Shown here piece by piece: positions 12,183 to 26,070 of a DNA stretch of 64,000 nt. Position numbers and translations under genes: made by a program. Positions within the stretch are counted from its first letter, which is position 1. Every line of letters begins with the position of its first letter. The notes under the pieces were generated by a model, which worked only from the letters and a program-made list of their open reading frames with translations, was not told the DNA's origin and did not search any database. Source of the stretch: Isoetes taiwanensis. Its lineage: Eukaryota; Streptophyta; Lycopodiopsida; Isoetales; Isoetaceae. The stretch spans positions 626,357 to 690,356 of the forward strand of contig JAJEKV010000126.1 of the NCBI GenBank assembly GCA_021234155.1, read 5' to 3'.

Positions 12183-14819
12183 CGACTATATCCCCCTTTG
12201 AGATCAAGCAGAAAGTGCTCAAAAAAATAGAGCAAGCTAACCATAACAGCAGCCATGACTGGCCCTTGTCCTTTGACTTTGTCCCCTGAGATGTTATATG
12301 TCTTGAAATTCAGCATATGAAGCAAGTTTAGCCATTACAAAAGAACCATGACTGCCATTGGAACTTGGTTTTAAAACCATAACTTTTCTGCCCCTGTACC
12401 ATTCCCTTTGCTTTCTCTTAGTGTTACTGGTTTGCCAAACTGCCCAAAGATGGACTTCCATAATCAAATCCCAAGCCTATGTATAAGACACACACATTGA
12501 TCTCCACATTCTGTCCAACCAACCAACTCTCTTGTTCCCTGCTATACAAATGCCTCCATACAATACTGTTGTTCCTTGGCTGATACTTCATCCATACATT
12601 AGGATTCTGCATAAAGACATGTGACCCATCTGTTAAGTCTCATGCAAAAGTTTTCCACATTCTGCCCTGAAAACTCCTGTAGCAATGTATCGACTTGTAC
12701 AGTGCACTAACATGCAAATACTGATCTGCAGCCTTGTCAACAATCATCAAAGACCTGATTTGGTAGGATGCAAACTTCGTAAGTCACTTGCAGCTTCTTT
12801 GTTTCACTTTCAATATCAGCATAAACAACAAAATCCCATAGAATCATCTGCTTAGAATGATGCTCATATCTCTCATCATGTGGACAACTAAATGGAATAT
12901 GTAGATTCTATAAAGTGGAAGTTCATGGTCACTAACCTGGAGATAGAACAGACTTAAATCAGAGGTCTTACTTTTAAATATCAATCTCCAACCAAGGAAG
13001 TTCACAAACAATTCGTCTTCTACTGCCATAAATTCTGTGTATTTGTTGCAGTTTGCTCTTTCTCCAGAAAACAGGTCTATAGTTTCATTATTATCAAGAA
13101 CACAATTGTTGCTCCATACTTCTTCATACTGCAGATCCAAAATGAGAGACTGTGGATTGAAGATTGTCTTCCTGCTGTAAATGTAAAACCTCTAAATCCA
13201 AATAACATTCTGTACCAGCTTGTACTTAGATTTTGTATAGCACATTCATACACCAATTGGGTAACTGAAGGAATACTATTTAACAGCCATGGAATCATCA
13301 AAAACAGGTACCTCTAACTGCTGATTTTGTCTGATAACAGCCCTTGGATATCTAGCAATTCTGCTGCCATGTCATTTTCCTAACCAAGACTGAAACCATT
13401 TCTGTCCCCAGTTTTGTATCAGTAGACTCCTGCAATAGATTCACATCATCAAGAAACAGCTGGACTTGTCAAACAATCTTTTATTGTTTTCCAAACACCA
13501 CTGTCCTGTGTTGGATTTTCCATGCATGGGTTTTCCAAGCCAAAAAAATCTGCAAAACAATTTAGAAGCAGGATCCAATCTTTAAATTTTCAGGAACTGA
13601 ATGAAAGTAGATAGATCTGGAAAGAACTGAGTCCTGTTGTTCTTCTCAATTTCCTTTTCTTTTGTTTTTCCCTCTTCAACTTTTCTGGTCCTTCCTTCGA
13701 AACTTTTCCTCAATAGAATCCCAAAGTGCCTTAGAACTTGAAAACTGTCCTACCCATGGATGTACCTGTTTTATCAATTGCTAGAGAGATAGTATTCAAT
13801 GCAATTTCATCAACTAGATCAAAGTGCTGCTTATCTTGTGCATCCTCCTCGTGTGGATTTCCCAGAAACACATCCCAAATGTTCCTGTCCATAACAGCAA
13901 AGAAGTTTTACAAAACTCTTCCAAATGGTATAATTATCCTAGTCAAAGAACTCAAACTCAGTGAGGGGCAGCCACAAATATTCATTCTGTAAGAATACCT
14001 GCCTGAGATCTTTGTAGAATTTCTCTTCCTCCTCTTAACTAACTCTAAATCAAATAAATCCAATGAAAAATAAACAAGAAAACCAATCTGACTGTAAGAG
14101 CCATCCGGATTTACTTCAAGAAACTATGGATGTGCTCAAGAGCTCACACCATCTGTTAGATCCAAGGTCTATGAATGAACAAAGAAATAGTCGAACTGCT
14201 AGAAATAGATGCCGCATTCAGATTCCAAATCTGGCGCATCCCACCTAAACTTTTTGGACGAACCAAAGTATACATACTCTTTGTGTTTCAGCCACAAATA
14301 TTCTAAATAAGCACGAAATAGCCATCTTGTGTTCAACGAATTCCGGGACACACGACCAACCTAGGGTCTCAACTCCAGATGCAGATTTAATGTATCAAAC
14401 ACACCTGGTGCGTGTGTAAACCAAACACCGCATAATTCAAACAGCGCCGGGAAACACTCTTCCTGAACTCCAAGTTTGGTCTAATCCACCAAATGCGACC
14501 AATGCCAGCAGTACCGAAGAATCTGACGTTTCTTTCTGATCTACCAACTGATCTGCAAAATCCCAACTTCAATCTTCCAGATCTGTCTGCCTCAATTCTG
14601 GCTTCAATCCACCATTCAAGCCACTGGAGTCTTCTAGATCTTCCAATCTTTCACAAATCTCTTCTGATCTGTAATTCCTGCCGAATTAGAACCCCAAATT
14701 CAACTCTATCTACCTAATCTGTTGATCAAATTCTTTTCAGATCTTCCTGACTTTCACCCGATCAGGGATTTCCTATCAGAGACTTCTTTGCACTTGCTTC
14801 ATCTCTCAGATTCCGGTCT

Positions 14820-14834
14820 CTGATACTCATGTTA
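14820..14834 (-). other. probable primer-binding site
   Basis: The minus strand reads TGAGTATCAGAGAC just inside the 5' LTR. It resembles the initiator-Met tRNA complement used by plant copia elements, with mismatches. Confidence 0.55.
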
Positions 14835-14836
14835 AT

Positions 14837-15012
14837 CTTCTGAATCTAGAGTGTATTTCTAAGAGAATGAAGCGAAGATACAAGGAAACCAAGCAAGCGA
14901 CTCAAGCTCTCTACTCTGAATGATCATACTAACTGTGATCAAGGCTTATATACGCCAAGTCACAGTACAAACGTATATAGTCGTCCCATACGTGATATAC
15001 TAGTTTCTAACA
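14837..15012 (-). repeat. 5' LTR of the retrotransposon
   Basis: It pairs with 11993-12172. Differences between the two LTRs include small indels such as GCTGCAC versus GCGAC and GAAGAAG versus GAAGCGAAG. Confidence 0.85.
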
Positions 15013-15030
15013 ATTTGCACTAAAGGGGTG

Positions 15031-15720
15031 GATACCAACTTCTTGGAAGAGTGATCCAATAGCCATCCCAGCTGCTCCAAAGAATGCTTAATGTCAGCTT
15101 TTGATCTTTTTTTATTCATAGCATATCTTTTCTGAAAACATTGTTTGTGCTTCTATTTTGCTGCTTGTCTTCCTTTTCTTTGAGGAGCTGCCTGTCATTC
15201 CAAACTTTTGCAACTCTTCATCAACAAGGAAGAATAAAAAAAATTCTGTTTGCAGTAGGTTGCTTGGGCCGATATTATTGTTTGTACATTTAAGTGATTT
15301 TTGGAGCAAGCAGAACAACAAAGGATGTAATAGGCAGAGCAGGTAAAGATAAAATGTTCCTCAGACTCCACCATGTCATATTTTCTACCCTCCCAACTAA
15401 GATGCTTAGCGCGACCCTGTTGCTCAATTTCCAGCTGATGAAATTACACCCTGAATTGCCTCACTAAGAACCTCACCTTATTTGGGAGCTCAATATCGAG
15501 ATAGCTAAGGAGCCTTACAATAAAACCATCAGCTGAAGTTACGAAATTTTCCTTGTAAAATTTCCTTTTGGAAGACATCTCTGTAGAGGATTTAGCCAAG
15601 TAGTTGATAACATAAAGCTGATCCAGTCCATGATGTATACAGTTCTGTAATTTCCCTAGCCTGGTGCATCATGCTGGTGCTGCCATGTTATAAATTGAAA
15701 TGAAGGTATTTTATCCATCG
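15031..15720 (-). mobile_element. LINE ORF2 C-terminal fragment, copy 1
   Basis: Minus strand, 15720 down to 15031. Frames reading LPNKVRFLVRQFRV and then ESEEHFIFTCSAY (about 15350) resemble the C-terminal zinc-knuckle region of plant LINE ORF2, where E-D/E-E-x-H-F-L/I-x-x-C-x-x-Y is usual. Downstream is an MTGSS-KK basic segment. The reading frame changes several times. The same sequence recurs at 17515-17912 and 16208-16500. LINE proteins copy their RNA into the genome by target-primed reverse transcription; this fragment has no catalytic domain. Confidence 0.65.
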
Positions 15721-15723
15721 ACG

Positions 15724-15768
15724 ATGCCATGAGTGTGGAGAATTTCCACCAGTGCAAAGGTAAGATTA
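15724..15768 (+). repeat. second copy of an 11862-11903 block
   Basis: ATGAGTGTGGAGAATTTCC and AAGGTAAGATTAGAGTGG match 11862-11903 with few changes. The AAAG/GTAAG junction looks like a splice donor, so it may be a duplicated exon edge, but no protein was recognised. Confidence 0.5.
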
Positions 15769-16207
15769 GAGTGGATCAATGGCTCAAAAGGCATTGTTTT
15801 GCAACCATAGTAGGATATGATTGTATCATCTATCTTATGTTCACGATGGATCTCTTAAGTGGGAGGTCTCTTCGTAAACCCCTCGAGACACCTAATTCTA
15901 CGATGTGAATGAAACATCTCATATGTAATTTTTACTATTCTGCCACTATGAATAACAAACCCTAAGTTAAAGTTTATGCATTCAGAGTAAGACATGTGTA
16001 ATCTTAAAATTGTGAAATTGCTGGAAAGCTTATAGAAAGAAAGAAGAAACGGTTGGAAGGAAAAGGGAAAAAATTTATTCACATCCACGGGAGATTTATA
16101 GGGTATATGAGACCTAAAACATACAAAACGCAGAGTCATGAGGAGTATTGTAGCCTCCAAAGATATTAAATGCTTCACTAAAACATCTAATCAAATTCAG
16201 TAAAGAA
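15769..16207. other. intergenic, nothing recognised
   Basis: The minus-strand frame at 15855-16178 is open for 107 codons but has no recognisable domain. Confidence 0.4.
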
Positions 16208-16504
16208 AGCTTCTAGGAAGTCCAAATTGCCTTCCTAGCTGCTCCAACGAATGCTTAATGTCAGTACTTGACCTTGTTTTTATTTTTATCATATCTTCTT
16301 CTGGAAAGTGTTTGTGCTTCGGTTTTGCTGCCCGCTTTACTTTCTTAAAGGTCGCCAATACCACTCCCTTGATATCATGAAGTTTCCCTTTCTTCAAGGA
16401 GCTGCCTGTCATTCAAAACTTTTGTGACTCTTCCTAAACAAGGAAGAATGAAAAAATTTCTGTTTGCAGTAGCCTGCTTGGGCTGATGTTGTTTATATTT
16501 TTGA
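16208..16504 (-). mobile_element. LINE 3' fragment, copy 2, distal part
   Basis: It aligns with 15031-15290. The minus strand reads MTGSSLKKGK then an open run of 71 codons (16197-16412), longer than the equivalent frame in copy 1. Together with 17515-17912 it makes one LINE end cut in two. Confidence 0.65.
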
Positions 16505-17514
16505 GGACGCTTTGTGATACAGATATCCTGCTCAATAAAAGTTGTTTGGCTTACTTATTGTTCGGAGATCGTACGACGCGAAATGCTGTAACGGATCTAG
16601 GATCTTGTTGTGGGTATGTTGTGGAATTTATATTATTAAGGGATGCAAGGAAATAACAAAATTAAAATACCATATGTGCAGAGTTTATATGCAGAGATTA
16701 TACGGGCAAATATACTGGTGGTTAATAATAAATGCAGTGAATATCTTGGTGCATGTGTTGGTGGAGCTTTTTGGAAAGGGAAACAGATAGTGGATGGATT
16801 GCTGAAGGAGCTATTTCCAGGTCGGGATCAAGCCTTACACCTAGGGTTTTTTTAGTGTTAGTAAAGCTGTATTTGAATTAACAGTGATTGTTTCTTGAAC
16901 CTAGCATAGATTTAGAATTGAATTATATGGGCGTGGTCATAAACAAGCATGCATGATTGTATATGGAGATTATTGTATGTTGAATATTTGACGCCACGAA
17001 ATTAGTGTTTGCAGATCTACAATCCGGACGAAGTTGATCACTTAAATCCATGGTAGAAGAAGCTGGGAGAGCTTAGAATAGTTAGAACTTTTGAAGAATG
17101 AATCAAAATAAAATTGTTGCGGCAGGAACTAGCTAAGATGGCAGTATTTCTTCTTGCATGCTGCTGGCAGAACGACATGATCTTATTGAATTGGAATGCT
17201 AAGCATAAACCCTGAAATGGGCCGATTTTGGTAAGCACCCTAAGGGGGTCGAATTGGCATACCAAGTAGAATCAAGGGGAATTAGGAGGTAAGATTGGTG
17301 CAAAGAACCTGATTTTGCGGCTAAAATCCGACCAAAACCACCTGATTTGGGCTACAAACAGATCGAATTGTTTGAATTTTAGTAAGTAGAATCGACTGGA
17401 TCTTAGAATGTTTGGATTGATCCGAGTGGTTTGAGGCTAGAATTTGTGCTGGGCTAAAGATCTATATGATGAGCTGGCAAGGCTGTTGGATTCCCAAAAT
17501 ATCTTCCTCTTATG
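16505..17514. other. 1.0 kb insertion inside LINE copy 2
   Basis: Copy 1 is continuous between the parts equivalent to 16500 and 17515, so this block was gained by copy 2 or lost from copy 1. It contains plus-strand open frames of 82 codons (16542-16790) and 70 codons (16643-16855). The latter includes EYLGACVGGAFWKGKQ, which I do not recognise. No terminal repeats or target duplication were identified. Confidence 0.55.
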
Positions 17515-17912
17515 ATGCAACAGGCAGGGCAAGTAAAGATAAAATGTCTCTCAAACTCCACCATGTCATAAATTTCTATCCTCCTAACTAAGATGCTTAG
17601 CACTCGTTGCTCAATTTCCAGCTGATGAAATTACACCCTGAATTGCCTCATTGAATTTCCCTGAATCTCACCTTATTTGGGAGCCTACTATCAAAATAGC
17701 TAGAGCCTTTACACAAAGTCCATCGAAGTTGAAGTATTTAGAAATTTTCCTCGTGAAAATTTCCTTTGGAAGACAACTCTGTAGAGGGATTTAGCCAAGC
17801 ATTTGATAATAATATGAGCTGATCCAGTTCATGATGTATACACGGGCGCTCACCTCCTGCCTGGTGTGGCTTGTTGGGCGTTGCCAAGTTATATTGAAAT
17901 GAAGGTATTTTA
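17515..17912 (-). mobile_element. LINE 3' fragment, copy 2, proximal part
   Basis: It aligns with 15330-15720 over about 390 bp. It carries the region equivalent to the LPNKVR and EEHFIFTC motifs, here with more frameshifts. In the minus-strand direction it precedes the 16208-16504 part. Confidence 0.65.
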
Positions 17913-20822
17913 TGACGAGCCAAGAAATTTCAACATCTTAAGAAAGAAAGAACGGTTTCCTATTAATGCCTACAGGAGACCCAGGTGTCTAATGAGGACG
18001 ATTCTAATATTAATTCTAGCTTAGGGTTTCTTTTGAGACTACAGCTTATTTTGATTTGGTTTCTGCTTCTCTTTATTTCTTTCTTTACTTTATAAATATG
18101 TTTACATGTATATTTTGCATTCCTTAGAAGGTTAAAGTCCTTCCTGCTGGCTGGACCTGGCCTGGAAGGAGGAAGCAATAGAGCAGTTGAATTGTATCCT
18201 CATCTCCTTCTTTGGACCAAAAATGCAAAGGAAAACATAAATACTGTTCAACTCATGTCATTCAAGTACATATTCAGTCAACTCTGGGAAGATGAAGAAA
18301 GAACTTTGACAGATGCCTTTCTATATGTCAGATTCTCATATACAAACGATCTTTACACAAAATTGCTCCATCCTCAGCTTCTAGTGTGACAACAACCCTT
18401 CCAGGTCTTGCAGGTGTGCCCCCTCATGGCTGCGCTTCCTGTATGATAGCCTGCGTCAGCAAACTGCTATGGACGTTAAAAAGGAAAGATAACCTGAATG
18501 AATCGTCAAAGAATGTTTTGGTCTCTATAAATCACCATCTTTTAACCATTATGGCATAAAAGACAGTTGATGTTGAAGGCCTCGTATATCAATGATCATA
18601 AGTCAGGGTCCATGATGGGCCGCTCCGCCTAATTGGTGTGTAATATGAGACACTCATTGCATAAGTTACAAAGCAATTGTCACGATCCCAGTCCAACGTA
18701 ATGATTTTCTGTGCATTTGACTGAAACTATCACAATGATCCATGGTGATTTTACTCCTATCATGTAGAATAAAGAACTAAAAATGGGCGTGATGGATCCT
18801 TCCTTCGGACCACTTGAGAACTATACTTTTACTGATACCAGAACCTGGTAGTAACTCTCGACCTATTAGCATTGCCCATCTTCCAACTCTCCTCATTGTA
18901 GAGATTATAAGGTGTACAACTGTGCTTCGTGCAAACACGGTAGATGCAGCTGAAACGAATATAGTAGCTTTGGAGGATTTAATTTCATTTGTCCATTGCA
19001 GCATAGTTTCCTACAGTGATATTGTATTGTTCGTATTGGAAATTAATCTAGATAGCTGCATTGGAAAATAAACAGTTCTATTACGGCAGGTTTGTTGAAC
19101 CAATAAGCAGATCATAGCATCTCTGTTTGCTTAGAAGTTCGTTTTTAATAAAAGAATTATTTCACAAATAATTGATAGAAAACTCGTTTGTAACCCTTTA
19201 ATATATCCAACTAGCCGTTCTCAGTCATATGTGTAAATCCTGCCTAAATAAGTGAACCATGAACCCAGAACACCCACAAACCATCTATAAAGCAACGAAA
19301 AAGGTCAGACTCGTAACAACAATATTTTGCAAAAGCAATTGCAATTGAATACCTCCAAGGTTCTGCGGCTGTCGTAATGGCCCTTGCAGTTCGCCGGTGC
19401 ATACCGGTATATTGTGAATATTACCGACGAAAAAAGAGCATCATTCTTCAAAGATTCAGAAAAAAGCGCCAAAATGCCACTTTCGGGTAATTTCCACAGA
19501 AACAAAAGACCCACCCTTGGGTAGATTTATGACGATTCTAAAAAGGATTTACCTTACATTTTCAAAAAACTTACTTATCCTCCAGGATTGCGCCGTTGCT
19601 TCCACTTACACGCAAGAATGTTCTAGGTACCATAACCACGCCCGAATATCTCAGAATATTCCCTTTGGCAGCCAGCCACTCTGAGCCGCCTCTCATTTAT
19701 GGCTATTGCCTTCGCAAATTCCTTAAGGAATTTCAGGCCAAAATTTCTCTAAGACGAATTCACTTTAGGTTGAGTTACGCTATAAAAAATCCTTTTGCTC
19801 ATACTTTTTTCCACTTCGAAAGTGATGGTTATTTTGGCGAGCCAATCTTCATCTCCAATGAGGCGCTCGACGCTTTGATGTATTCTTCAAATGAGGCTGG
19901 CATCTTTTCATGAAGAGGATTCAATCTTTAGTGGAGATTTTAGCATTTTGTGGAGATTGTATGGATTTCGCCATTTAGGAGTTTTGTCAAGCAGCACGAT
20001 TCCTCGGGAGTTTTGGTGTCAACTCCAAGGCTATTTGGCAAGATCCAATTTACTTTTAAAAGCTTTATTGAGTTTTAATGATGTCTTTCTATTCCTGAGC
20101 TTGCTACAAGCATCTGTGTAATCATAGTTTCGGCTATGCATTTTCTCATAACAACTCATCTTTAATGTTCTTTAATGTTAATCTAGTTAATCGAGAGTTA
20201 TTAATTTAGTTAATCGAAGGCTTTTACCGTGTCATTATCGAAGTTAAGCTTGCTATGTTGTTATTCGGGTATTATTATCTAATCAAAACTTGATTAATGA
20301 AGAGGTTTCAGGGTGGTGGCAACCTCGTGAGTCAACAAAAGTTGGTCCGTAAAATTGAAAATTGATTTCGCAGTCAATTCAAAGGGCTGAGAGTATTGGA
20401 GCATTGTTTTTGCTTTCGTATGAGTGTCTTTGGCGTGCATGGTCTTAGTTGTTATAATTCCATTTAGCACGCCCTTAATCTAGCCAGAAATCTCCGCCAA
20501 GTATTCACCCGATGTGTGGCACAAACCGCGAAAACGAAGCCATCTCATGTGGTGGTTGGCTTCTATTAACATCTAGAAGAGAAAGAGGTTGTTTATTTCC
20601 ATGGGCAATGGATACTCAGATGAGATCTTCTTCTTCTAAGTGGGCAATGTAATAAATTTGTTATGGCTTTTATAATTATTCTCTTCTTCTCTTTTATCAA
20701 GAGAATAAACCACGACGGCATAGACACCAGGTGGGTAATGCCTCGTGATCACCTAACTACCGGGGTTATGTTTGTCTTTGCATTTTATGTTGTTGTGAAA
20801 TGATGGTAAACTCTTGTCATCC

Positions 20823-20823
<1 letters not shown>
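17913..20823. other. intergenic, no gene recognised
   Basis: The longest frame is plus-strand 19596-19913 (105 codons). It and the other frames match no domain I know. There is no clear repeat structure. Confidence 0.4.

Positions 20824-20902
<79 letters not shown>
20824..20902 (+). repeat. (AG)n microsatellite, about 79 bp
   Basis: An essentially perfect dinucleotide run, with a further short GA run at about 20909-20920. It lies against the 3' tail of the minus-strand LINE. Serine-leucine and arginine-glutamate frames across it are artefacts. Confidence 0.98.
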
Positions 20903-20904
<2 letters not shown>

Positions 20905-20920
20905 ATGTGAGAGAGAGAGA

Positions 20921-20942
20921 AATGAAATGAAATGAAATGAAA
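20921..20942 (-). repeat. pentanucleotide tail of the LINE
   Basis: The + strand reads AATGA units (minus TTTCA). Simple pentanucleotide tails also mark other LINE ends in this window (26080-26097, 62783-62800, 63370-63386). Confidence 0.8.
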
Positions 20943-23900
20943 TTAAATTTATTATGCCTTTGAGACCGCCAAAGTCTATAAGACATCCCGTGAAGTACAT
21001 CAGCTATACAACCATTCATCTAACGATTCCCCTCGATGGGAAAATGCATTAGTCTCTCCCCATCTATCTCAAGCCACCAAATTTATATTCAATGCCTTAC
21101 ATTTGTTCTCTACAATCCAACATTTCAGTTATATACCGCCCATAATTGTACCTCGAGATCAAAACTCAGAAGCGTATGCGCATGAACCTGGTGTTTCTCT
21201 CTCGTATGCTTGTATACACATGTGGCAATGCAAAGAGAAATGCTGAGATTCACCCTCAAGATCGGGACTTCCACAAAGTCGCAGTCATGCAACTCAGCGC
21301 GGATATTATTCCACCCGCCAACCTCCACCCTCTCTAGTTTGTGTGAACTCACTTAATCCCGCAGAAATAGCATGTCCGGGTATTAGTAATTTATGTGTTC
21401 CTCCTCCAAATACTGTCATTTTGCAAAGTAGGATTGATCCGTTTCTCAGAAAACTCTTCTTCACCCCGCCATCCCTCCGCAACCGCATCGAAAACCACCA
21501 TACCCACTCTTTAATGTCATCCTTATTTACCCGCTAAGTCCTCGCATGTGTATCCCCCATTTTGCCCATTCCACATGCAATCCATCCTTTTTCACGCAGC
21601 CTCCAGGCCATCCGAGGCAGCAAACTATTATTTTACGTGGAATACAAAATCTACAACATACTTTAAGTGTTTTACACAAGGCTTCGCTTCAAGTAAGTTA
21701 GCATCCCTGACTAACCGGCATCATGCGTCATATGGCGTCCGAATCCTTGACCCTAAAGCCTCGCTCTAAGAAATCTTTCTCAGATCTTTTCTACCTTTTT
21801 CCATGTATCGTAAGCTAGTCCCGCCCCCAACTACCATACAACACAACAGATCTCACTAGTGTACTATATAGCATTTTTTCATGCTAAAATTCCGTGATTT
21901 CAGCCCTCACACAATGGCGCTAGATCGCATATAGAGCTTTAAGCCCCCGTGATTAATTTTCCGGATCCATCGCTGATTCCGCTTGGCGGATCTACTACTG
22001 TACCCAAGATATTTAATATGATCTCAGAATATCCAATAACTCACCCTTATAATATATAATCGACATGGTCAACTTTGATGCTCCAAAGACTACAATTTTT
22101 GTTTTGGCAAGATTAACACGCATGCTTTGCATCACAAAGGAGGACAATGCATCTAGATGCTTCCGCAATCCATTTATGCTAATGCGGAAAGCAAAACCAT
22201 CGTGCCATCGGCATATAACAAGAGCGTAGATAAATACAATTTAATAGCGGCGTACATCTCCACCATAACGCTTCAATCCAGTTTTCAAGCTGATCTATGA
22301 AGAGTCCAAACAATGTGGGTGATAGAGGACACCCCCTCGCCTAATTCCCATATCCGCTTTCTTACCCTTTGTTCACCGACGCATGGAAGTCGAGAGTCAA
22401 TAAGTACTTTTCATAAAGCCCATACCGTGATGTTCAATTTTGGGTACATTTAACTCAACCAATCGATCCAACAGTTCCCTCGCTTACCATATCAAAAGCT
22501 TTACTAAAATCTACAAATGCAACAGTATAATGGTTTCCCTTTTTCCGATAACCGAAATCACATCAGTAGCACGATCACAATAAATGGTCTATGGTGGATT
22601 TCTTAGGCCTAAAACCCTTTGACCGCTTTGCTCGACATTCATTCCTCCTACCATGCGTTTAGAGTCCATAATAGTAGCAAAAGCTTAGCATAAAAGCTAC
22701 CAACCAAAATCATGCGAGCAATTATGCAAATCCGATGACACCTTATGGAGTGGAACCACTGCTAAGTCAGCTACCCCGTGGAAAACCCTCTTCCACTACT
22801 GTGATAAACAAAGTTCAATAATGCATTTAGCAATTCTTCACACCTGCCCATTTTAAACATTCCCTCGCTACAAGGCCATTAGCATCGCCTCTTTATTATT
22901 GACATGCTCGTAGTTTCTCCCAACGTATGTCGTCATTATGTGAAGTGCAAATGTTCATATTCATTCGCTGATCCATACAAGTTTGAACTCCAAAATAGTA
23001 AAGTTCTTAACTTCTCGCCAATAGATCCTCTACCCCGCTAAAAAGTGGCTCCGAAGTATCATGGGAGTTCTAACTTATTCCTTAACCTCTTGATATGCTA
23101 GCAACCCTGACCATTCGCATATGCTCGGCGTAAGCATCTTCTTTTTTTTCCCTTTGGATCGCCTTAATATAATTCTTTCTTTTCCCCACGCTTTTCTTGT
23201 CCTCCCAGCATTTTCTAAATTTTTGCCCTGCTGTTTACAACTTAATCTAACCATCCATTACAAGGTAACCCTTTCCTCTCAGTTTCCAAATTAGCTAAAG
23301 CGGCTCTTTTGCACTATCCAACACCGTGTCCGAGCACACCGCTGAATTCATCTCGCTTTTGTACAGACAATCAAGCAACCTTGAAACCACAAATTTGTTT
23401 AAACATCCGCTTTTCATATCTCATAACAAGCTTATGGCAGAGCTCCTGCAGATAATTAGATACACCCGCCTGCCCACAATGCCAATGTGACAAAATAGGA
23501 ACATGATCGATCTTCATCGTATATCACCAACATAGGTGTTCCTTCTTTCTTAATCAATTCCGTAAAGGATGGTTTCGCCAACACATAGTCTACTACACTT
23601 GCATTGCGTCACCTTTCCGCTCTCGATATTACTTTGGGTACCATTGTAAAATGACTAGATCTAGTCCACAAGCAAAATTTAAGAGATGATGCCCCCGGGC
23701 ATGGATACCGTGATCTTATCGACCGAATGTCTACATCATGTCCGGAATCATCTAGCATATCGACCACTCAAGTTTCCTATCCGGGCCGAATGGACTGCTT
23801 CAGGCAGCGGCCATTAAAATCTCCCATCGCGAAAATCTTTCCCACATGCTAAGATTTAAAACATCTTGCTCCAAGGTAACAAACGGATCATCTCGATCTA

Positions 23901-25470
23901 AGTCATCTCAATTATAAACAGGTGATTCCCGGTGGCGGAAGTGCAGAAGCAACCGTACCACATACATTCTAATACCTTCCGACTCTTGTGACTTCAATCC
24001 AAATATAATTTGTGAATGTTGCTCTTTTTGCAAAATTGAATAATCCAACTCCCTTTACATAGCATGCATACCACCATACCCTCTATTTTTCCTTTAGAGC
24101 CCATGCGTTGAATGCATCAACGCGAAGCCATGTATATCCGTATTCCCTTCATGTTCAATTGCCTCAAGGAAAAAAATACTACATCTAGCATTCATATGAT
24201 ATCCATCATGACAACTCTTATCATGTAGTCAGTGCATTGATATTCCAACATGCTAACCCTCCGACCGATATTCCTCATGCTACCGAAGCATCATCCACGC
24301 TTCTATAATGACATCGCCCTTTCTCTCCGCAAAGCCTCTCACCCACTTTTCCTTGCATCCTTCAACTCAAGCCTTTTGTGTCGCTCATAATCGACTTTGG
24401 TAAGATCTTCATTTATCCATACATTTTCTCCTTTTAACATGTCAAGGCTTTCTTAAGTATGCTTTATTTTGCATTCTCATTCATAAATTTAACAACTACA
24501 TGCCCGGCTGCCCCCGTGATTTTGCTAACTCTAAAGGCCTCTACAACCGCTACGATCTAACTGCAGAAAGCAAATAAATCTCTTACCTTGGCCATAGTAT
24601 CTTCATTGTGCTCCTCGAAGACCCATTGCTAGCGATGTTCACTGGTTAAGGCCTCCCCGTTTCTTCAATATAATTATCCAGCTCAAGCAGGTAACTCCTC
24701 AGCTTACATCTTCTTATCCGTGAGAGCTTCAAAGCTATCATTCTCACCGTCTCCCATCACTATTTCATTTTGTATTTCAAGTTTCCATTTGTCGCTTAAA
24801 TTCATCAATTCCGTGAGCTGATTTTGGTTGAATTTGTCCATTTCCTCGCCGCAGAATCGAAAGCCAAATAAGCCTTCACAGATTTTCCATAATGCCGCCA
24901 TGCATCGAATGCATCGATTCCTTAGCTGGGCCAACATCAAACTCTCCTTCATATCATTGATCATGGTCGCCATTGATGCTGGGCATGGAAAGTTCTGTGT
25001 CGCTTGTATTCTGCAAGCCAGTTCCTGCCCAAAGCCGATGTCAATCACTGTGGTTATCACCTCTCCAGCCACTAAATCTCCCCGCTTTAGCAAAGCTTTT
25101 GACATTTTCTGCTTCCCAAATCTCGCTTTACCAATCACAGCCAGGTTCCTAGCCCCAAATTCTGCTTTAGCAGAGTTCTTGTCTTTCCGACCACCGATCC
25201 CATGTTTTAGCAGCCGCCTCGATCCAAAGCTTCTCGGCCCGATCTTCTCATTCCAGAAAAGATCGCCGGACCCTAAATCCCTCGCTTCTCAGATTGTCTA
25301 CCTGCTATTACCGGGCCACGCTTCCACAGGATCGACACCATCGGTCCTTCTTAGACAAAATGCCTTCTTCTTGCTTTATCACTGATATCAGCAGCATCAC
25401 CGGTGTTCAGAAATCGGCCAAACCGAAGGCGGGACCGGCCGCCATTTTTGAGCATTTTTAGTCAGCCTAG
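20921..25470 (-). mobile_element. LINE (non-LTR retrotransposon), decayed
   Basis: Minus strand, about 4.55 kb. In order: a 5' part with an open frame of 144 codons (25138-24704); an AP-type endonuclease piece reading IFAMGDFNG (23805-23836); reverse-transcriptase motifs AFVDFSKAFDMV (22485-22520), GCPLSPTLFGLFIDQLE (22268-22335) and LLYADG (about 22200-22222), where YADD is the active form; then a 3' end with a repeated TTTCA tail at 20921-20942. Many stops and frameshifts separate the pieces. YADG replaces the catalytic YADD, so the copy is dead. Such elements nick DNA and copy their own RNA at the nick. Both ends meet GA microsatellites. Confidence 0.9.
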
Positions 25471-25479
25471 CTCTATGTT

Positions 25480-26070
<591 letters not shown>

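Larger units (their letters stand above)
11993..15012 (-). mobile_element. LTR retrotransposon, short LTRs, decayed (Ty1/copia-like ends)
   Basis: Two similar repeats of about 176-180 bp flank 2.66 kb of internal sequence. In element orientation (minus strand) each LTR begins TGTTAGAAACTAG. The upstream (5') LTR is followed, near 14820-14834, by a TGAGTATCAGAGAC segment resembling the TGGTATCAGAGC primer-binding site of plant copia elements that use initiator-Met tRNA. A purine tract TCAAAGGGGA abuts the downstream LTR at 12173-12182, as expected of a polypurine tract. The interior holds only short, stop-broken frames. I could not identify integrase, reverse transcriptase or a zinc knuckle, so this is either a non-autonomous element or a gutted copia element. 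LTR divergence includes several small indels. No clean target-site duplication was found. Confidence 0.8.

Noticed and set aside
16643-16855. LGACVGGAFWKGKQ frame as part of a retroelement RNase H
   Set aside because: No catalytic acidic residues in the right pattern, and the family could not be assigned.
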